NCBI RefSeq assembly: GCF_002901705.1
Contig: NZ_PPPV01000012.1
Location: 100,391 to 136,804 of the forward strand
Length of the DNA stretch: 36,414 bases
From: Staphylococcus lugdunensis
Lineage (GTDB): Bacteria > Bacillota > Bacilli > Staphylococcales > Staphylococcaceae
Direction of reading: 5' to 3'
The notes below the pieces were generated by a model. It had not been told where the DNA came from. It worked only from the letters and a program-made list of their open reading frames with translations, and made no database searches. A program made the position numbers and the translations under genes. This document shows, piece by piece, positions 17,374 through 26,839 of the stretch. Each line of letters begins with the position of its first letter. Position 1 is the first letter of the stretch.

Positions 17374-20300
17374 ATGAGCTGGTTCGATAAATTATTTGGC
17401 GAAAATAATCATTCAGATAGTGATGTCTTTTTTCGTAAAACGCGTCGTCAACATTCAAAGCATCAATTAAATAGCGAAGACTCATTACTTCCTGAAAATA
17501 ATGATATCTACGAAAGACCAAAAGGAAAATTTCGATTTCCTATGAATATTTCAGATAATGAAGTTCAAGATGATATTTCATCAACCGATAACGTTAATGA
17601 GCGTAACAATAATCGCCGTCGACAAACATATCAATCTGACTTCACAACTGGTCAAGCACATACACACCGCCGTAGACATAGAAATTATACAGGAAGTGGG
17701 CAACGCGCAACATCTTCACATGATGACAGACACAAAGAACAATCACATGCAGATAGTCAATCCAGATTAAAGAAACAAGCATCAGCATATACAACACAAC
17801 AAACATCACCGCATTCGCATTATTCAAGCACTAAACCACGCTTTAAATTGCAATCTGAGCGGATCAAATCGTCTGCAAATGAAGCGAAACCTACATATCA
17901 AGCACATAGTTTTAAAGCTAGTGAAGTTCCCTCAGCTATTTTTGGAACAAAAAAAAGACGTCCAATTGAAAATGGTATCATTCCTGATGTTGAGCATGAT
18001 AAGCGTGATGATGAAAGCCGAAATAACGATAAACAACAAACTGAAGTTAAAAGAGATACACAGCAACCAGTGCAGTCAACTCAGGCTGAAAATACGAATC
18101 AACAAAGTCAACACAATGATGAGACAACGCATCGCGATGATATTATAAAAAAACGCCAACCCGCACGAAATAATACTATAAATATCGAAAACATTTATGC
18201 TTCTCAGATTGTTGAAGAAATACGTAAAGAAAGAGAACGCAAAGTGTTACAAAAACGTCGATTTAAAAAGGCATTGCAAGATAAACGTCAGCAGAAACAA
18301 CATCAAGATGATGACATACAAAAAGCCATAGATGCTATGTATGCCAAACAAGCTGAACGTTATACGGGTGAAAGTTCGCTTAATGACGATACATCGTTAA
18401 AAGATAATAATCGGCAAGCTGAGCATACTTCCGAAGATACTCATAATGATAACAACGATGAAAAAAGAGATTATCACTATGAGGAAATAGCTTTAGATGA
18501 TATTCAACAAATTCAAGAATTAACAGATGATCAAGTTAATGTGTCAGACATTACTGATGTTTCTGCTGATAAAAGCTCAAATAACATTCAGCAATCGGAT
18601 GACCAAGAAACATTAGAAGCTGAACAGCATAAAAATATGTTAGACAGAGAACAACACAGTGATAAACATCAAGATGATCATTTGATAGACAATGACATTA
18701 CAGATGCAGAATATCATGAAATAGAGCAGGCTGACATTTCGACTAAAACTGCTGATGACAATAATACGCGTTCAAACAGTGATAATAGAGAAAGTTCTAC
18801 AATTAAACAAGGTCATGCATATCGAAATCATGAGTCGCATAACGACATCGACTCAAAACAAAGTGCACAACACAGCGCAACTAAGTTGCAACAGAAAAAA
18901 TCAGCAACGAAAAAAGAGCATAATCATGACACAACATATGCTGTAAAAGCACAAAATAAGAACAATATTAAGCTAGGTTCTAAACCATTTAACGTCGTTA
19001 TGACACCATCTGATAGAAAAAGAATGATGGATCAACAAGCCAAAAGACGAGAAAAACAAGTTAATGTGCCAGAGTTAGCTCCACAGACATCACAAACATT
19101 AGACAAAAACAATGTCGCTAAAAATCATGAAAGTAATCATAACGTAATAGAAAGAAACACTGATGAACTAAGTCAAGATATATATCCACAAAATGAAGAT
19201 TTAGAAGACGATTCCACTAATATACAGGCAAATGTAAATGCGACACAACCTGATGGTGAAATAAAACAATCTAAGAATGATAACAATAATATAACTGCAA
19301 AACCTGAACAGACAATGATACGAAGAGGCCCGAACATTAAGTTGCCGGATTTAGATATTTTAAATGATGCTCAACCACAAGAAATTGATGAAACATGGAT
19401 TGATAGCAAAAAGCAAGAGCTTAATGATGCATTCTATTATTTCAATGTGCCAGCAGAAGTGAAGAATGTTACAGTTGGACCAAGTGTAACACGCTTTGAA
19501 TTGGCTGTTGAAAAGGGTGTTAAGGTATCAAGAATTACTGCATTGCAAGATGATATCAAAATGGCACTTGCAGCCAAAGATATACGTATCGAAGCGCCAA
19601 TTCCTGGTACAAGTCTAGTTGGTATTGAAGTTCCAAATCAAAACCCCACGAAGGTAAACTTAAAATCAATATTAGAGACTGAGCATTTTAAGCATTCTGA
19701 ATCAAAATTAACTGTAGCAATGGGTAATCGAATTAATAATGAACCGTTGCTTATGGATATCGCTAAAACACCACATGCTTTAATTGCAGGTGCAACAGGT
19801 TCAGGTAAATCCGTATGCATTAATAGCATATTAATGTCTTTATTGTATAAAAACCATCCAGAAGAATTGCGGTTACTATTAATTGACCCTAAAATGGTAG
19901 AATTAGCACCGTACAATGATTTACCTCATTTAGTTTCACCAGTAATTACAGATGTTAAGGCCGCTACACAAAGCCTGAAATGGGCTGTTGAAGAAATGGA
20001 ACGACGCTATAAATTATTTGCGCAATATCACGTTCGAAATATTACTGCATTTAATAAAAAAGCATCTTATGAACAACGTATTCCTAAAATTGTCATAGTT
20101 ATAGATGAACTTGCTGATTTAATGATGATAGCGCCACAAGAAGTAGAGCAGTCTATTGCTAGAATTGCTCAAAAAGCGAGAGCATGTGGTATTCATATGC
20201 TAGTTGCTACACAAAGACCATCAGTTAATGTTATTACTGGTTTGATTAAAGCTAACATACCTACGCGTATTGCCTTTATGGTTTCATCAAGCGTTGATTC

Positions 20301-20721
20301 ACGAACAATCATAGATAGTGGTGGTGCAGAACGTTTACTCGGATATGGTGATATGCTATATCTCGGCAGTGGAATGAACAAGCCAATTCGAGTCCAAGGT
20401 ACATTTGTATCTGACGATGAAATTGATGGTGTTGTAGATTTTATTAAGCATCAACGCGAACCAGATTATTTATTTGAGGAAAAGGAACTATTAAAGAAAA
20501 ATCAATCACAAGCTCAAGACGAATTATTTGAGGATGTATGTGAATTTATGATAAAAGAAGGTCATATATCAACGTCATTAATTCAACGACATTTCCAAAT
20601 TGGATATAATCGTGCAGCACGAATTATCGATCAATTAGAACAACTAGGTTATATAACAGGAGCAAATGGTTCTAAACCTAGAGATGTATTGATAACAGAA
20701 GCTGATATAACAAATAATTAA
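17374..20721 (+). CDS. sftA: FtsK/SpoIIIE-family DNA translocase, SftA type
   Basis: DNA-pumping hexameric ATPase that clears chromosome from the closing septum. The motor occupies about residues 657-1050. Walker A is AGATGSGKSV near 805-813 and Walker B is IVIVIDELADLMM near 906-918. QKARACGIHMLVATQRPSV follows. A winged-helix gamma domain closes the protein (about 1057-1105), ending near FQIGYNRAARIIDQL. The first 650 or so residues lack membrane helices and are a polar, probably disordered Asp/Asn/Gln/His/Lys-rich linker. That distinguishes SftA from membrane-anchored SpoIIIE. Total length 1115 aa, longer than B. subtilis SftA (about 950 as recalled). It lies between ytpR and murC, exactly as ytpS/sftA in B. 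subtilis. In staphylococcal work this protein is often called FtsK. Confidence 0.92.
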   Translation: MSWFDKLFGENNHSDSDVFFRKTRRQHSKHQLNSEDSLLPENNDIYERPKGKFRFPMNISDNEVQDDISSTDNVNERNNNRRRQTYQSDFTTGQAHTHRRRHRNYTGSGQRATSSHDDRHKEQSHADSQSRLKKQASAYTTQQTSPHSHYSSTKPRFKLQSERIKSSANEAKPTYQAHSFKASEVPSAIFGTKKRRPIENGIIPDVEHDKRDDESRNNDKQQTEVKRDTQQPVQSTQAENTNQQSQHNDETTHRDDIIKKRQPARNNTINIENIYASQIVEEIRKERERKVLQKRRFKKALQDKRQQKQHQDDDIQKAIDAMYAKQAERYTGESSLNDDTSLKDNNRQAEHTSEDTHNDNNDEKRDYHYEEIALDDIQQIQELTDDQVNVSDITDVSADKSSNNIQQSDDQETLEAEQHKNMLDREQHSDKHQDDHLIDNDITDAEYHEIEQADISTKTADDNNTRSNSDNRESSTIKQGHAYRNHESHNDIDSKQSAQHSATKLQQKKSATKKEHNHDTTYAVKAQNKNNIKLGSKPFNVVMTPSDRKRMMDQQAKRREKQVNVPELAPQTSQTLDKNNVAKNHESNHNVIERNTDELSQDIYPQNEDLEDDSTNIQANVNATQPDGEIKQSKNDNNNITAKPEQTMIRRGPNIKLPDLDILNDAQPQEIDETWIDSKKQELNDAFYYFNVPAEVKNVTVGPSVTRFELAVEKGVKVSRITALQDDIKMALAAKDIRIEAPIPGTSLVGIEVPNQNPTKVNLKSILETEHFKHSESKLTVAMGNRINNEPLLMDIAKTPHALIAGATGSGKSVCINSILMSLLYKNHPEELRLLLIDPKMVELAPYNDLPHLVSPVITDVKAATQSLKWAVEEMERRYKLFAQYHVRNITAFNKKASYEQRIPKIVIVIDELADLMMIAPQEVEQSIARIAQKARACGIHMLVATQRPSVNVITGLIKANIPTRIAFMVSSSVDSRTIIDSGGAERLLGYGDMLYLGSGMNKPIRVQGTFVSDDEIDGVVDFIKHQREPDYLFEEKELLKKNQSQAQDELFEDVCEFMIKEGHISTSLIQRHFQIGYNRAARIIDQLEQLGYITGANGSKPRDVLITEADITNN

Positions 20722-20744
20722 ATGAATAAAGGAGTATAAGTGAT

Positions 20745-22058
20745 ATGACGCATTATCATTTTGTTGGTATAAAAGGCGCTGGCATGAGCTCTTTAGCGCA
20801 AATCATGCATGACTTAGGACATGAAGTTCAAGGGTCTGATATTGAAAAATATGTATTTACTGAAGTAGCATTAAAAAACAAAGGCATAAAAATATTACCT
20901 TTTAGTGCAGAAAATATAAAAGAGGGTATGGTAGTCATACAGGGAAACGCTTTTCCAGACACTCATGAAGAGGTTGTTAGAGCGCATGATTTAAAACTAG
21001 ACGTTATTAAATATCATGATTTCCTTGGTCACATTATCGATCAATATACCTCTGTGGCTGTTACAGGCGCACATGGGAAAACATCAACAACTGGATTGTT
21101 ATCACATGTCATGAATGGTGATAAAAAGACATCATTTTTAATTGGAGATGGCACAGGTTTGGGAATACCTCAAAGCGACTACTTTGCTTTTGAGGCATGT
21201 GAGTATCGTCGACATTTTTTAAGCTATCGTCCTGACTATGCTATTATGACAAATATCGATTTTGATCATCCTGATTATTTTAAAGATGTAGAAGATGTTT
21301 TTGATGCATTTCAAGAGATGGCTAATAATGTAAAAAAAGCAATTATAGCTTGGGGGGACGATGAACATTTACGTAAACTTAACGTGGATATCCCAATATA
21401 TTATTATGGTTTAAGTGATAAAGATGACGTATATGCCAATGATATTCAAATTACTGATAAAGGTACTGAATTTGATGTATACATCAATGGCAAATATTAC
21501 GATCACTTCTTAACACCACAATATGGCAATCATAATATTCAAAATGCGCTTGCAGTAATAACAATTAGCTATTTAGAAGATATGGATGTTGCAAATATTA
21601 AAGAAGCACTTGAAACATTTGGTGGTGTCAAACGTCGGTTTAATGAAACTAAATATGATCAACAAATATTAGTTGATGATTACGCACACCATCCACGAGA
21701 GATTAGTGCTACAATAGAAACAGCAAGAAAGAAATATCCAAATAAAGAAGTCATTGCAGTCTTTCAACCGCATACGTTTTCTAGAACACAAGCATTTTTA
21801 AATGAGTTTGCTGATAGTTTAAGCAAGGCTGATCATGTCTTTTTATGTGAAATCTTTGGTTCTATTCGAGAAAACACAGGAGACTTAACGATTCAAGATT
21901 TAATCAAACGTGTTGACGGATCTGCATTAATAGACGAAAATAATATTGACATATTAGAACAATTTGATAATGCTGTGATTTTATTTATGGGCGCTGGTGA
22001 TATACAAAAAATACAACGTGCATACGAACACAAATTAGGTATAACAAATAATTTTTAA
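20745..22058 (+). CDS. murC: UDP-N-acetylmuramate--L-alanine ligase
   Basis: Mur ligase that adds L-alanine to UDP-MurNAc, the first amino-acid step of peptidoglycan precursor synthesis in the cytoplasm. At 437 aa it is standard for MurC of staphylococci. The N-terminal UDP-binding motif is [19 protein letters not shown], the ATP-binding P-loop is GAHGKTSTT around residues 108-116, and the C-terminal domain carries the conserved [10 protein letters not shown]. It starts 24 bases after the sftA stop with a GGAG ribosome site, so division-site DNA clearing and wall precursor supply are cotranscribed. Confidence 0.97.
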   Translation: MTHYHFVGIKGAGMSSLAQIMHDLGHEVQGSDIEKYVFTEVALKNKGIKILPFSAENIKEGMVVIQGNAFPDTHEEVVRAHDLKLDVIKYHDFLGHIIDQYTSVAVTGAHGKTSTTGLLSHVMNGDKKTSFLIGDGTGLGIPQSDYFAFEACEYRRHFLSYRPDYAIMTNIDFDHPDYFKDVEDVFDAFQEMANNVKKAIIAWGDDEHLRKLNVDIPIYYYGLSDKDDVYANDIQITDKGTEFDVYINGKYYDHFLTPQYGNHNIQNALAVITISYLEDMDVANIKEALETFGGVKRRFNETKYDQQILVDDYAHHPREISATIETARKKYPNKEVIAVFQPHTFSRTQAFLNEFADSLSKADHVFLCEIFGSIRENTGDLTIQDLIKRVDGSALIDENNIDILEQFDNAVILFMGAGDIQKIQRAYEHKLGITNNF

Positions 22059-22131
22059 TATGTTTATACATTATTCTCATGGGTATTTAATACTAATGAC
22101 ATTTTTAATAGGTATTTAGGAGGCGTTTTTA

Positions 22132-22602
22132 ATGGATTGGATTTTACCAATTGCTGGAATAATCGCTGCAATTGCATTCTTAATTTTATGTATAGGTGTA
22201 GTTGTTGTGTTAATGTCAGTTAAGAAAAATTTAGATCACGTAGCAAAAACTCTTGATGGTGTTGAAGGCCAAGTTCAAGGTATTACACGTGAATCTACAG
22301 ATTTACTCCACAAAGTAAATCGTTTAACAGAGGATATCCAAGGTAAAGTTGAACGTTTAAATTCTGTTGTTGATGCTGTTAAAGGTATTGGCGATTCTGT
22401 TCAAAATTTAAATGGCTCAATTGATAAAGTAACAAATTCAATTACTCACAATATCTCTCAAAATGAAGATAAAATTTCTCAAGTAGTGCAATGGTCCAAT
22501 GTTGCAATGGAAATTGCAGATAAATGGCAAAACAGACACTATCGTAGAGAAAGTTCAAACTACAAAACAAGTTCTGTAGCTGATGACACTAAAATCCATT
22601 AA
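22132..22602 (+). CDS. DUF948 membrane protein (YtxG-like)
   Basis: A 156-aa protein with one N-terminal membrane helix (about residues 5-30, ILPIAGIIAAIAFLILCIGVV). A long coiled-coil-like amphipathic region follows, with regular heptads (NLDHVAKTLDGVEGQVQGI through DGKVERLN-like repeats). This is the DUF948/YtxG family, annotated as general stress protein in B. subtilis, where ytxG-ytxH-ytxJ form a sigma-B/H-linked operon. The role is unknown. ATG 22132 follows TTAGGAGG. A perfect 11-base hairpin between this gene and the next one may reduce readthrough. Confidence 0.88.
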   Translation: MDWILPIAGIIAAIAFLILCIGVVVVLMSVKKNLDHVAKTLDGVEGQVQGITRESTDLLHKVNRLTEDIQGKVERLNSVVDAVKGIGDSVQNLNGSIDKVTNSITHNISQNEDKISQVVQWSNVAMEIADKWQNRHYRRESSNYKTSSVADDTKIH

Positions 22603-22653
22603 ATAAAGCTGCTTAACTTTTGTAGAGAAAACTTTTTAATAAGATGTAATTTC

Positions 22654-22696
22654 ATGCACTTAAATGAGGTTTGTACCTGTTTAAGTGCATTTGTTA
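22654..22696 (+). terminator. Hairpin between ytxG-like and ytxH-like genes
   Basis: A perfect 11-base stem, ATGCACTTAAA (22654-22664) with 22680-22690, is followed by TTGTTAT. The T tail is short, so it may be a partial terminator or an mRNA-stabilising hairpin. It lies immediately before the ribosome site ATAGGAGGAG of the next gene. Confidence 0.55.
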
Positions 22697-22710
22697 TAGG
22701 AGGAGTTACA

Positions 22711-23625
22711 ATGAGTCAAAAATTTAATCAACAACCACTTGAACATACACATTCAGGTGATATTTTATCTCATGATAGTTACCAACATCAAAATTTAACG
22801 CCCTATTCTAATGAAGTTCCAAAACGAAAAGACTTTGTAGTAAGTTTTATTACTGGCGCAATTATTGGTTCAACGATTGGTCTATTATATAAAAATAAAG
22901 GTTTTGAAAAAATAGATGAACTTAAAAAGAAAGAACAAGAATTAGAACAGAAATATCTTAATATAAAAGAACAAGCTGAAACGAATTTTAACGCTATAAA
23001 AAGCAAGATAGAAGACTTTAAACAACAAGATAGTATTTCACCAGATGAAATAGCAGCACAACAACAAGCTATTAAAGAAGAAGTAAATGATACATTAAAA
23101 GATGATTCACCAGAAGCACAAGAGATTCAGCAAGCTAAAGCAGAAGCACAAGAAGAGAATAAAAAAGAAGCGAGTGCCACAGAAATAGCAGCACAACAAC
23201 AAGCAATAAAACACGAAACAAACGATACATTAAAAGCGCCTTCTAATAAAACAAAAAAGATGATAGCAAATAATCAAGCACAGCGTTTAGCACAAGCAGC
23301 AAAAGGCAAAGCTCAAAAAATGGAACAAGATAGCTCTGTTACGGCTAAAACAAAAGCGCTATTAACTGAACCAGAATTAAAATTTGTGAAAGTTGAACGT
23401 GTTCCAAATTTAGTTACAAAGCCTTCAATAAATCAACCAGAAGCACAAATTAAAGACCAACAAACGCATCAGTCAGCACATTTTGATAATGGCGTAATTA
23501 CGCATGAAGAAAAGTCGATTCAGCAGGATAATTCAACTAAAAATGAACATAAATCAACACCTAAACAAGCACAACGTGTAGAAAAAGCTAAAAGTAAAAT
23601 TGATAAACGTACTTTCAATGATTAA
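22711..23625 (+). CDS. YtxH-domain protein with duplicated Gln/Ala-rich segment
   Basis: A 304-aa protein with a single hydrophobic segment near residues 36-55 (VVSFITGAIIGSTIGLLYKNKG), the YtxH domain. The long charged C-terminal region is rich in Lys, Gln, Ala and Glu, and is largely low-complexity coiled coil. Residues about 111-130 (EIAAQQQAIKEEVNDTLK) are repeated almost exactly at about 157-176 (EIAAQQQAIKHETNDTLK), an internal duplication of about 46 residues. The ATG at 22711 is preferred over an in-frame upstream ATG at 22654, since the latter lies inside the hairpin and GGAGGAG sits 5 bases before 22711. It is longer than B. subtilis YtxH (about 150 aa as recalled). Function unknown. 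Confidence 0.82.
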   Translation: MSQKFNQQPLEHTHSGDILSHDSYQHQNLTPYSNEVPKRKDFVVSFITGAIIGSTIGLLYKNKGFEKIDELKKKEQELEQKYLNIKEQAETNFNAIKSKIEDFKQQDSISPDEIAAQQQAIKEEVNDTLKDDSPEAQEIQQAKAEAQEENKKEASATEIAAQQQAIKHETNDTLKAPSNKTKKMIANNQAQRLAQAAKGKAQKMEQDSSVTAKTKALLTEPELKFVKVERVPNLVTKPSINQPEAQIKDQQTHQSAHFDNGVITHEEKSIQQDNSTKNEHKSTPKQAQRVEKAKSKIDKRTFND

Positions 23626-23631
23626 ATATTT

Positions 23632-23680
23632 AAAGGTATCTTCATCTATAATTAAGTTATAATGGAGATACCTTTTTACT
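23632..23680 (+). terminator. Terminator ending the ytoP-ytxH run
   Basis: AAAGGTATCT (23632-23641) pairs with AGATACCTTT (23666-23675), followed by a T run. Confidence 0.85.
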
Positions 23681-23727
23681 TTATGTTATTAATATCAGAA
23701 AATTCTAAAAATATAGATCGTATGAGG

Positions 23728-23756
23728 TTGAAGAATAAAAAAAGAATTGTTAAAAT
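23728..23756 (+). promoter_or_regulatory. Predicted aroA promoter
   Basis: TTGAAG (23728-23733) and TAAAAT (23751-23756) have a 17-base spacer. A weak cre-like palindrome, TTTTATCGCTTTAA (23775-23788), lies just after the expected start point; it mismatches the cre consensus at two key positions. Confidence 0.5.
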
Positions 23757-23830
23757 AGAGTTTAATATTAATAATTTTATCGCTTTAAAGTGACACTAAT
23801 TGTTAAAACAGAATTTTGAGGTGAGTATTT

Positions 23831-24922
23831 ATGGGTAATAAATTAGAATCATACAGAGAAGAGATTGTATCGATTAATAATCAAATATTAGATTTGTTGT
23901 CCAAACGTGGGGAATTGGCGCAAAAAATTGGTGAAGAAAAATTAAAACAGGGTACGAGAGTTTATGATCCACAACGTGAAAAAGAGATGATAAACGATTT
24001 ATTAGATCGAAATCAAGGTCCTTTTAATGATAATGTAATTAAACAGTTATTTAAAGAAATTTTTAAAGCGTCCACAGATTTACAAAAATCAGAAAATGAA
24101 AAACATTTATATGTATCAAGAAAATTAAAGCCAGAAGATACAGTTGTAACATTTAAAAATGGTGGCATTATTGGAGATGGTAAGAAATCATTTGTTTTTG
24201 GTCCATGCTCCGTTGAATCACAAGAACAAGTAGATGCTGTAGCTCGTAATCTTCAACAAAAAGGTGAAAAATTCATACGTGGTGGTGCTTTTAAACCTCG
24301 TACATCACCTTATGATTTCCAAGGACTCGGTTTAGAAGGGCTTAAAATATTAAAAAATGTCAAAGAAAAATTTGGATTAAATATTGTTAGTGAAATCGTT
24401 AATCCTGCTCACTTTGAACTTGCGGATGATTATTTAGATGTTTTCCAAATTGGTGCACGTAATATGCAAAATTTTGAATTACTAAAAGAAGCTGGTCGTA
24501 CAAATAAACCTATATTACTAAAACGAGGGCTTTCAGCAACAATTGAAGAATTTACATATGCTGCTGAGTATATTGCCTCTCAAGGAAATAAAAATATAAT
24601 TTTATGTGAGCGTGGTATTCGCACATATGAAAAAGCTACAAGAAATACATTAGATATTTCTGCAGTACCAATTCTTAAACAAGGTACACATTTACCTGTT
24701 ATGGTAGATGTAACACATAGTACGGGTAGAAAGGACATTATGTTACCAACTGCAAAGGCAGCATTAGCAGTCGGTGCTGACGGTGTAATGGCCGAAGTTC
24801 ATCCTAACCCTGCTGTTGCATTGAGTGATAGTGCTCAACAAATGGACTTAGATGAGTTTGACGCATTTTACAGCGAACTTAAACCACTTTCTGAATTATA
24901 TAATAGCAAAAAGTTAAAATAG
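23831..24922 (+). CDS. aroA: Bifunctional chorismate mutase / DAHP synthase
   Basis: First enzyme of the shikimate pathway: condenses phosphoenolpyruvate and erythrose-4-phosphate to DAHP. An AroQ-type chorismate mutase domain is fused at the N-terminus (about residues 1-85, with [29 protein letters not shown] helices). The catalytic KDPS-type domain (about 95-363) has [39 protein letters not shown] and [14 protein letters not shown]. The fusion is the type found in Bacillus and Staphylococcus, where the mutase domain senses prephenate/chorismate. The symbol aroA follows B. subtilis usage; aroG is also used. It lies between ytxH and ccpA, as in Bacillus (minus ytxJ). Confidence 0.96.
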   Translation: MGNKLESYREEIVSINNQILDLLSKRGELAQKIGEEKLKQGTRVYDPQREKEMINDLLDRNQGPFNDNVIKQLFKEIFKASTDLQKSENEKHLYVSRKLKPEDTVVTFKNGGIIGDGKKSFVFGPCSVESQEQVDAVARNLQQKGEKFIRGGAFKPRTSPYDFQGLGLEGLKILKNVKEKFGLNIVSEIVNPAHFELADDYLDVFQIGARNMQNFELLKEAGRTNKPILLKRGLSATIEEFTYAAEYIASQGNKNIILCERGIRTYEKATRNTLDISAVPILKQGTHLPVMVDVTHSTGRKDIMLPTAKAALAVGADGVMAEVHPNPAVALSDSAQQMDLDEFDAFYSELKPLSELYNSKKLK

Positions 24923-24940
24923 TTATTAGCTGAATTCAAG

Positions 24941-24982
24941 TACCTGTCATATTAATGAATCACTATGGCAGGTATTTATTTT
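24941..24982 (+). terminator. Terminator after aroA
   Basis: TACCTGTCAT (24941-24950) pairs with ATGGCAGGTA (24965-24974), with one G-U, followed by TTTATTTTA. Confidence 0.75.
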
Positions 24983-25057
24983 AATTAGTAAATATTTTTT
25001 ACAGATATGTGAACGAAATTAAAACATATTTAATACATAAGTTTTTTGTGTTAAACT

Positions 25058-25086
25058 TTGAAAATGAAATGAAAACACGATATAAT
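25058..25086 (+). promoter_or_regulatory. ccpA promoter
   Basis: TTGAAA (25058-25063), a 17-base spacer and a perfect TATAAT (25081-25086). ccpA starts about 30 bases downstream, with CAGGAGG as the ribosome site. Confidence 0.65.
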
Positions 25087-25115
25087 AATAAATAAACCGC
25101 TTACAGGAGGACGCT

Positions 25116-26105
25116 ATGACAGTTACAATTTATGATGTTGCTAGAGAAGCCAGAGTATCCATGGCAACCGTTTCAAGAGTGGTTAACGGTAATCAAAACG
25201 TAAAACCAGAAACACGTAAAAAGGTCAATGAAGTGATAAAGCGCTTAAATTATCGACCTAATGCAGTTGCTCGCGGATTAGCTAGTAAACGTACAACAAC
25301 AGTAGGTGTAATTATTCCAGATATTTCAAATATTTATTATTCACAATTGGCTCGAGGTATAGAAGATATTGCAACGATGTACAAATATCATTCTATTATT
25401 TCTAATTCAGATAATGATCCTGAAAAAGAAAAAGAGATATTCAATAATTTATTAAGTAAACAAGTGGACGGTATTATATTCTTAGGTGGTACGATTTCAG
25501 ATGAGATAAAAGATTTAATAAGTCAATCATCAGTGCCCGTTGTTGTTTCGGGAACAAATGGAAAAGACGATCAAATTGCATCAGTTAATATTGACTTTAA
25601 ATCGGCTGCCAAAGAAGTGACAGAACAACTTATTCAAAATGGTGCAACTAAGTTTGCGCTTGTTGGTGGAGATTATTCGAAAAAGGCCCAAGATGATGTA
25701 CTTGATGGCTTAAGCGAGGCTCTAAGGGAGCATCAACTTAAACTTGACGATGCTTTACATCTTACTGGAAAAGAAAGTTATAAAGAAGGTGTACATGCAT
25801 TTGAACAGTTACAAGGCCATCATCCGGATGCTATTTTAGTCATTAGTGATGAGCAAGCAATTGGAATTTTGCATAGTGCTCAAGACAAAGGTGTGAAAGT
25901 CCCTCAAGATTTACAAATTGTAAGTTTTAACAACACGCGTTTAGTTGAGATGGTTAGACCAAAATTATCAAGTGTGATTCAACCATTGTATGATATTGGT
26001 GCAGTTGGTATGCGCCTATTAACGAAATATATGAATGACGAGCCTATTGATGAACCTAATGTGATTTTGCCACATAGAATTGAATACAGAGGAACAACAA
26101 AATAA
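25116..26105 (+). CDS. ccpA: Catabolite control protein A
   Basis: LacI/GalR-family regulator that, with HPr-Ser46-P, binds cre sites and switches carbon metabolism. At 329 aa it matches CcpA of low-GC Gram-positives. The N-terminal helix-turn-helix ([25 protein letters not shown]) and hinge helix ([14 protein letters not shown]) are intact. The periplasmic-binding-protein core follows, with [22 protein letters not shown] at its start. The gene has its own promoter and terminator. Two candidate targets lie close by: cre at acsA (29759-29772) and cre upstream of fhs (31695-31708). Confidence 0.97.
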   Translation: MTVTIYDVAREARVSMATVSRVVNGNQNVKPETRKKVNEVIKRLNYRPNAVARGLASKRTTTVGVIIPDISNIYYSQLARGIEDIATMYKYHSIISNSDNDPEKEKEIFNNLLSKQVDGIIFLGGTISDEIKDLISQSSVPVVVSGTNGKDDQIASVNIDFKSAAKEVTEQLIQNGATKFALVGGDYSKKAQDDVLDGLSEALREHQLKLDDALHLTGKESYKEGVHAFEQLQGHHPDAILVISDEQAIGILHSAQDKGVKVPQDLQIVSFNNTRLVEMVRPKLSSVIQPLYDIGAVGMRLLTKYMNDEPIDEPNVILPHRIEYRGTTK

Positions 26106-26180
26106 TTTTGGTGGAAAAATAAAAAATAGTATATAACCTAGTCATAAAATATATGCGGGTCTGGGATATAAATTCCTAAA

Positions 26181-26234
26181 AACAGCAGTAAGATCATTTT
26201 CAATTAGAAAATATATTACTGCTGTTCTCTATTT
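26181..26234 (+). terminator. Terminator after ccpA
   Basis: A perfect 11-base stem, AACAGCAGTAA (26181-26191) with 26216-26226, is followed by CTCTATTTT. It begins just after the intergenic repeat boundary GGGTCTGGGATATAAA (26157-26172). Confidence 0.8.
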
Positions 26235-26249
26235 TCACAATACTTCGTA

Positions 26250-26480
26250 TTGAATGGCTTCGCTTTCCTAGGATGCCGTCTCAGCCACCCTAACTTGCTT
26301 TGTCCGATGGCTTTCTTTTCGAAGGCCTATCTGTTGGGGCCCCACCCCAACTTGCTTTGCTTGGCGAAATGCTTTTCGTATTTCTCTTTGTTGGAGCCCT
26401 GTCTTCGACTGGCACTGCTCCCTCAGGAGTCTCGCCATAAATGCTACGTATTAACATGTAATTTCACCTTTAAATGTTTA
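26250..26480 (+). repeat. STAR-type repeat cluster, copy 2
   Basis: STAR cores are present at 26332-26350 (TGTTGGGGCCCCACCCCAA) and 26388-26402 (TTTGTTGGAGCCCTG, diverged), with AACTTGCTTTG spacers. The reverse complement of the 12801-13003 cluster aligns by eye along most of it, including the exit sequence around TACGTATTAACATGTAATTTCACC. A reading frame across the repeat (26250-26531) has no support as a gene. Confidence 0.8.
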
Positions 26481-26542
26481 AAAAATAAGGCAGTTTCGTA
26501 TCATTTAATAAATACCACTAAACTAAATTAACGAAGTGCCTT

Positions 26543-26750
26543 ATGTATAAAGCTTATAACATGAATCAACTTACACTATACACTACCAATGGAAACTTCA
26601 ATACTTATTCCTACAAATGATATTTCTCGATATGTAAATGAAATTGTTGAAACAATCCAAGATAATGAATTCGATGAATTCAAACACCATCGTGGGGCTA
26701 CATCTTATCACCCTAAAATAATAACAAGCTGTATATTATCTAATACATAA
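26543..26750 (+). pseudogene. Degenerate IS1182/IS1272-family transposase fragment
   Basis: Two adjacent frames read as one transposase N-terminus. The first frame starts at ATG 26543 with MYKAYNMNQLTL. The second frame continues from 26583 with LPMETSILIPTNDISRYVNE and goes on through HHRGATSYHPK, stopping at 26748-26750. These match, from memory, the N-terminus of IS1182-family transposases. The frames are separated by a near-tandem 7-base duplication (ACACTAT 26573-26579, ACACTAC 26580-26586). Downstream sequence after the YHPK codon region does not continue the protein but joins repeat sequence found again at 36.3 kb. The rest of the transposase, more than 400 residues, is missing. It lies inside the 26157-26799 composite repeat. 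Confidence 0.8.
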
Positions 26751-26839
26751 TAGAAATTGTCTTTTTTACATTGTTTAAGAACTTAATATCTCAGACCTTT
26801 TTTGCGTTTTATACAGCTATAATTGTAATATTATTAGAA

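Noticed and set aside
26250..26531. 93-codon open frame in the STAR cluster
   Set aside because: It has no ribosome site, runs entirely through repeat sequence and resembles the frame at 12770-13003 only because the repeats are related.
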